In this document: positions 13,515 through 16,550 of the stretch, piece by piece
How the letters are laid out: every line of letters starts with the position of its first letter
Numbering within the stretch: position 1 is the first letter of the stretch
From: Treponema sp.
Lineage (GTDB): Bacteria; Spirochaetota; Spirochaetia; Treponematales; Breznakiellaceae
Assembly (NCBI GenBank): GCA_031288815.1
Contig: JAITQR010000178.1
Span: forward strand, 1 to 16,550
Length of the DNA: 16,550 nucleotides
Reading direction: 5' to 3'
Position numbers and translations under genes: made by a program
The notes under the pieces: generated by a model
Seen by the model: only the letters and a program-made list of their open reading frames with translations
Databases searched by the model: none
Told to the model about the DNA's origin: nothing

Positions 13515-14792
13515 ATGAAGGAAGTCCTCATCATTGACCAGTCGATGTTTTTACGTGATTTCTTGAGGATAAAATTGGGTGAAAATGAGGTAGAGGTGAC
13601 TACCGCTTCCAGCGATCTGGAAGCAATATCAAAAATACGAAACGGCACCTACGATCTGGTCATTCTGGATTACCACCTGGGCGGCCACGGTTACATGGAG
13701 ATCCTTAGACAGAAAAAGGCCAACCCCAATACCCGGAATATTCCGGTATTCCTTTTTGTCCAGCGGATAGAACAGAAAGAAGTGATAGATCTTTTGCCCT
13801 ACAACGTAAAAAAGGTATTCAGCCGGCCGGTTCATATCGACGCCCTGCTGGCGGCCATGGCGGATTCTCTTAAAATCGACTTCAAGGGCATGGATAAACG
13901 CCCCTGCACGGTGGAAGCCCACGTTAACGAGGATATTATCTTTCTAGAGATTTCCCAGGGTTTGAACCGGGACAAACTGGATCTGCTCCATTTCAAAATC
14001 GCCGAGCTTATCAGCCTGTACGAGATAAAAGTCCCCAAGATCGTCGTTATGCTCAGCGATATGAAGCTGAATTTTGCCGATACGCCGAACATACAGAAGC
14101 TGCTGGAAACTATCGTGCAGTCCTGCAGGGGCAAATCCCGGTTTATGCGGGTGCTGACCAGGGACAATTTCGTAAAAAAGTACATCGAAGACCAGCGGCT
14201 GGAATACGGGGAAATTCAGGTGGTTCCCAGCCTGTTGACCGCCCTGGAGGAGCTTATCTCCGAGTTGGGCAAGGGCGACGAAGAGCGGGACGCGGAAATC
14301 ATCTGGAACCGGGTACTTACGGCGAAAAACGCCGCTCCGGGGGAGTCTCTGGGGCTCCGTTATAACGCCGCCAAATTCCATCCCAAGAAGCTTGATCTGG
14401 AAACCCTCAAGGAGTCCATACAGGGCTGCAAAATCGCCGTGGTGGACAAGGATCCCGCCATACAGGAACTGCTTAAAAACACCTTTCAGCGGATCGGGCT
14501 TACCGTATCGGCCTTTTTCAGCGGTGAAGAATTCCTTGGGGCGGTGAAAAATTCCGCTCAATTCGATCTGGTATTCCTCGATCTGGTCTTACCCAAGATA
14601 GACGGTTTCGCGGTGTTGGAATTCCTCAACACCTATTCTTCCGCACCCCCCGTGATAATCCTGTCCGCGGTAACCCAGCGGGAATCGGTTATCCGGGCCT
14701 TCAAGATGGGAATTAAAAGCTACCTTACCAAGCCCATTAAGCCGGCGGATATTTTCAGAAAAGCGATAGAAATTCTAAGCCTGGATTTCTAA
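13515..14792 (+). CDS. Double-receiver response regulator with a central STAS-like domain
   Basis: A 425-residue cytoplasmic signalling protein with no DNA-binding or output enzyme motif. REC1 (about 1-120) keeps the phosphoacceptor-like D52 (VILDYHLGG) and D8, but the usual Thr/Ser after beta-4 is Val (FLFV) and the conserved Lys is Arg104 (FSRPV). REC2 (about 304-425) is canonical: D311 and D313, D356 (FLDLVLP), S384 and K406 (YLTKPI). Residues about 130-250 have alternating beta and helix (EDIIFLEISQGL, KIVVMLSD) that recall a STAS/anti-anti-sigma fold; this is a weak guess. The start ATG 13515 follows an aaaaggg site; an upstream in-frame ATG at 13398 lies inside the infA promoter and is rejected. 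The PHP gene starts 8 nt downstream. No histidine kinase is in view. Confidence 0.85.
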   Translation: MKEVLIIDQSMFLRDFLRIKLGENEVEVTTASSDLEAISKIRNGTYDLVILDYHLGGHGYMEILRQKKANPNTRNIPVFLFVQRIEQKEVIDLLPYNVKKVFSRPVHIDALLAAMADSLKIDFKGMDKRPCTVEAHVNEDIIFLEISQGLNRDKLDLLHFKIAELISLYEIKVPKIVVMLSDMKLNFADTPNIQKLLETIVQSCRGKSRFMRVLTRDNFVKKYIEDQRLEYGEIQVVPSLLTALEELISELGKGDEERDAEIIWNRVLTAKNAAPGESLGLRYNAAKFHPKKLDLETLKESIQGCKIAVVDKDPAIQELLKNTFQRIGLTVSAFFSGEEFLGAVKNSAQFDLVFLDLVLPKIDGFAVLEFLNTYSSAPPVIILSAVTQRESVIRAFKMGIKSYLTKPIKPADIFRKAIEILSLDF

Positions 14793-14800
14793 AGGGAAGC

Positions 14801-15724
14801 ATGCGGTATTCCTGCCTTCATACCCATACTTTTTTTTGCGACGGCTCCGACGATGTGGAGACTTACTGCCGCCGGGCATGGGAGAAGGGCTTCCATTCCC
14901 TGGGATTCAGCGCCCACGGGCCCATTGCCCGAAAAACCGGCATCAAGTCAAGCTGGAACATGGAGGAGGATCGTCTCCCGGAATACCTGGACACGGTGCG
15001 GAAGGCCCGCCGCCGCTGGGAGGGAAAACTCAGGATCTACCTGGGCTTGGAGGCGGATTTTATCCCCGGCCTTACCGGCCCGGCGGACCGGGAATACGGG
15101 GAAATGGATCTGGACTATCTTATCGGCTCGGTCCACTTTATCATCCCCCCGAAAGGACCGCCCTTCGAGATAGACGGCCAGTGGGAGCCGGTAGAGCGGG
15201 GTATCCGGGAAGGCTTCGGCGGCGAGGGGGAAGCCCTGGCCCGGGCCTACTGGGACAATGTGGCCGCCATGGTAGCCGCCGGGGGTTTCGACATTCTGGG
15301 GCATGTGGACCTTATCAAGAAGAACAATCTGGCCCCTCGGGCTCCTGAAGCGGCGATAGGCCCGGCCTCCCCGCCGCTGAACCGCATATTCAAGCCCCAA
15401 AGCCCGGACTACCTCCGCCGGGCCGGGGAAATAGCCCGGGCCGCGGCGAAAGCCGGTATTGTGGTGGAAGTGAACACCGGGGGGATGAACCGGGGAAAAA
15501 TCGATGAACCTTACCCTTCCCCGGCCCTCTTGAAAATCTTCCGGGAAAACTCCGTCCCCGCCCTTATCGCCGCCGACGCCCACCGGGCCGAAGACCTGGA
15601 CGGCCACTACGACACGGCCCGGCAAGCCCTTCTGGCGGCAGGCTACACCGAGGCGGTTCTCTTTGAGGGAAAAGAAGCGGGCAAGGCCCGCTGGATCGGC
15701 GAGCCCCTGTCCGGCAAAGCGTAA
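14801..15724 (+). CDS. PHP-domain phosphoesterase, histidinol-phosphatase (HisJ/HisK) family
   Basis: A 307-residue metal-dependent phosphoesterase. PHP metal ligands are in place: HTH at 7-9 (CLHTHTFFCDG), H39 (FSAHGP), E84 (GLEADFIP), H112 (GSVHFI), H168 (GHVDLIKK), and D259 with H261 (ADAHR). EVNTGGMNRG at 223-232 is the family's substrate-loop block. The N-terminal and C-terminal metal motifs indicate a full PHP core. A Pro-rich insertion occurs at about 178-200 (APRAPEAAIGPASPPLN). The family includes histidinol-phosphatase (EC 3.1.3.15), but no other his genes are visible, so other sugar or nucleotide phosphate substrates are possible. It follows the response regulator by 8 nt with a gggaag ribosome site, so they are likely co-transcribed, though no functional link is known. 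Confidence 0.88.
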   Translation: MRYSCLHTHTFFCDGSDDVETYCRRAWEKGFHSLGFSAHGPIARKTGIKSSWNMEEDRLPEYLDTVRKARRRWEGKLRIYLGLEADFIPGLTGPADREYGEMDLDYLIGSVHFIIPPKGPPFEIDGQWEPVERGIREGFGGEGEALARAYWDNVAAMVAAGGFDILGHVDLIKKNNLAPRAPEAAIGPASPPLNRIFKPQSPDYLRRAGEIARAAAKAGIVVEVNTGGMNRGKIDEPYPSPALLKIFRENSVPALIAADAHRAEDLDGHYDTARQALLAAGYTEAVLFEGKEAGKARWIGEPLSGKA

Positions 15725-15745
15725 ACGGCCCCGCCTCCGGGGGAT

Positions 15746-16105
15746 CTACCGGTTGCGGCGCTCCTCCGCGGTTTTACACTCCACACACATCAGGGCGTAA
15801 GGTATCGCCTCCAGCCTGTCCTGGGGGATACGTTTACCGCATTTAAGGCAAAGCCCGTACTTACCCTGCTGGATCCGGGTAAGGGCGGAATCTATCAGTT
15901 TGAGCCGCTTCAGTTCCTGGGAGCCGATAGCCTCGATCATCTTCCGGTCTATGTCGTCGGAGGCGGTATCCGCCAAATCTTTGGGGTCCATACCCTCCAT
16001 TATTTGTTTGAAATCCTCGCTGCCGGCCATCAAATTCGAGATTATCTCGCTTTTGAGCTCCGTCAGAGACTTTTTCATCCGCTCTACAAAATCCTGTTCC
16101 ATCAT
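15746..16105 (-). CDS. DksA/TraR-family zinc-finger transcription factor
   Basis: A 119-residue protein that should enter the RNA polymerase secondary channel. It has a predicted coiled coil (about 5-35 and 55-80), a DxxDxA tip motif (DLADTA at 43-48, as in E. coli DksA), and a C4 zinc knuckle: C86, C89, C107 and C110 (CLKCGKR, LMCVECK). The length is shorter than E. coli DksA (151). Two ATGs are possible, 16105 and 16102; the second has better spacing from the gagggg site. In B. burgdorferi the dksA homologue is a neighbour of infA; the same pairing is seen here, with the regulator-PHP pair between them. Effect on ppGpp response is inferred from family. Convergent with the PHP gene, 21 nt away. 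Confidence 0.88.
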   Translation of the reverse strand: MMEQDFVERMKKSLTELKSEIISNLMAGSEDFKQIMEGMDPKDLADTASDDIDRKMIEAIGSQELKRLKLIDSALTRIQQGKYGLCLKCGKRIPQDRLEAIPYALMCVECKTAEERRNR

Positions 16106-16138
16106 GTCCCCTCTACAGGCCCGGCGCGGATATTTCCA

Positions 16139-16197
16139 ACGCGAACCTAAAATTTTTCAAATGAACGTTCTAATTTGGTTCGGCGTACAATGCCGAA
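16139..16197. repeat. Cluster of inverted repeats upstream of the DksA-like gene
   Basis: Three short symmetries lie together: cgaacc/ggttcg (16142-16147 with 16177-16182), the palindrome gaacgttc (16163-16170), and a 6-bp hairpin ttcggc/gccgaa around gtacaat (16179-16197). An acgcgaacct block at 16139-16148 recurs at 13371-13380 before infA. The stretch is AT-rich and about 35-95 bp before the start codon, so a promoter or operator for that gene is plausible, but no strong -35/-10 pair was found. Confidence 0.35.
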
Positions 16198-16550
16198 TGT
16201 TGGGAAAAAAGTCAAGTAGGCGCGGGGCGGTGTCGTCCGGGACATGGGGCGGCCCGGGCCGGCGTCTCTTTAGCCCCGCCTTGGCCGGTTCCGCTCACGA
16301 TCCCTCCTATGCCCGTATACATTTGTAGACAATCCGTGGAGTCAAAACCTAAATTCCCCCCGGGAACTTTAACCTGCAACCGTCGGCGGGAGGTCAAAGG
16401 CCGAGAATATCTCCACCGTTCTTTGGTAACAGGCCGGAGGATATGGTGACCGTCTATGGCGAGCAGCTTCGACTTTGGAAGCGTCATCATCAGCTGTCCA
16501 TCGTCATCCTTTTGTACAAATCCTTCTCTTTCATCTCCTTATGTATCTCG
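16198..16550. other. Right-hand 353 bases, no convincing gene
   Basis: No frame gives a recognisable protein. On the minus strand an open run 16538-16212 (ATG at 16490, MMTLPKSKLLAIDGHHI at its head) degenerates into Gly/Pro/Arg-rich sequence. In a second frame the edge of the window encodes a possible C-terminal tail KDLYKRMTMDS ending in tga at 16492-16490. In a third frame DDASKVEAARHRR runs to VEIFSAFDLPPTVAG and a taa. The three overlapping natural-looking pieces suggest a degenerate gene or the end of a neighbour beyond the edge. The GC-rich part at 16215-16290 shows no structure I can name. Confidence 0.35.

Noticed and set aside
16163..16170. gaacgttc as a LexA/SOS box
   Set aside because: Gram-positive type boxes need a four-base gap between gaac and gttc; this palindrome has none.
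1..16550. CRISPR array, tRNA or rRNA gene
   Set aside because: No regularly spaced repeats and no cloverleaf or rRNA-like segments were seen on reading both strands.

Overview
The window looks like a chromosomal segment of a GC-rich spirochaete, probably in the Treponema/Breznakiella range; species not assignable from sequence alone. The main argument is gene content and order: a moxR-DUF58-batA-batB-batC-batD block close to infA (IF-1) and a DksA-family gene. As I recall, Borrelia burgdorferi has the same neighbourhood (dksA BB0168, infA BB0169, bat cluster up to moxR BB0176). A Smr-domain gene and a lipoprotein with a classical lipobox fit this too.

Layout. (1) 1-2160 is an accessory scar. 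A complete IS4/IS50-type insertion sequence (118-1588, 17-bp perfect inverted repeats, intact DDE transposase) lies next to a broken C-terminal fragment of a superfamily 2 helicase of the type III restriction kind and a second orphan coding fragment. (2) 2162-4801, minus strand: an aminotransferase followed by a solute-binding-like lipoprotein, 6 nt apart, probably one transcription unit. (3) 4847-12413, plus strand: a tightly overlapped seven-gene bat operon (MoxR AAA+ ATPase, DUF58 vWA protein, membrane protein, BatA, BatB, TPR lipoprotein BatC, and a large protein that appears to join BatD and BatE modules). (4) 12518-13087: a Smr-domain gene behind a leader with two mutually exclusive hairpins. 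(5) 13120-13344, minus: infA, with its own sigma70-type promoter, divergent from (6) a two-gene plus-strand unit: a double-receiver response regulator and a PHP-family phosphoesterase. (7) 15746-16105, minus: a DksA/TraR zinc-finger protein. (8) 16106-16550: upstream region with clustered inverted repeats and no convincing gene.

How the parts work together. MoxR and the DUF58/BatA/BatB vWA proteins form an ATPase plus metal-ion-dependent adhesion platform at the inner membrane. BatC and the BatD/E-like protein add periplasmic beta and TPR domains and an SH3-like domain. This system is linked to aerotolerance or envelope stress, though its molecular task is unsettled. infA and the DksA-like gene are housekeeping functions (translation initiation, RNA polymerase/ppGpp control). 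The regulator-PHP pair sits between them. The most interesting points are the mutually exclusive leader structure before smr, the BatD-BatE fusion, the half-degenerate double-REC regulator, the apparently leaderless divergent promoters at 4786-4847, and the decayed helicase beside an intact IS. I did not find a CRISPR array, tRNA or rRNA, or a clear new multi-gene defence system.
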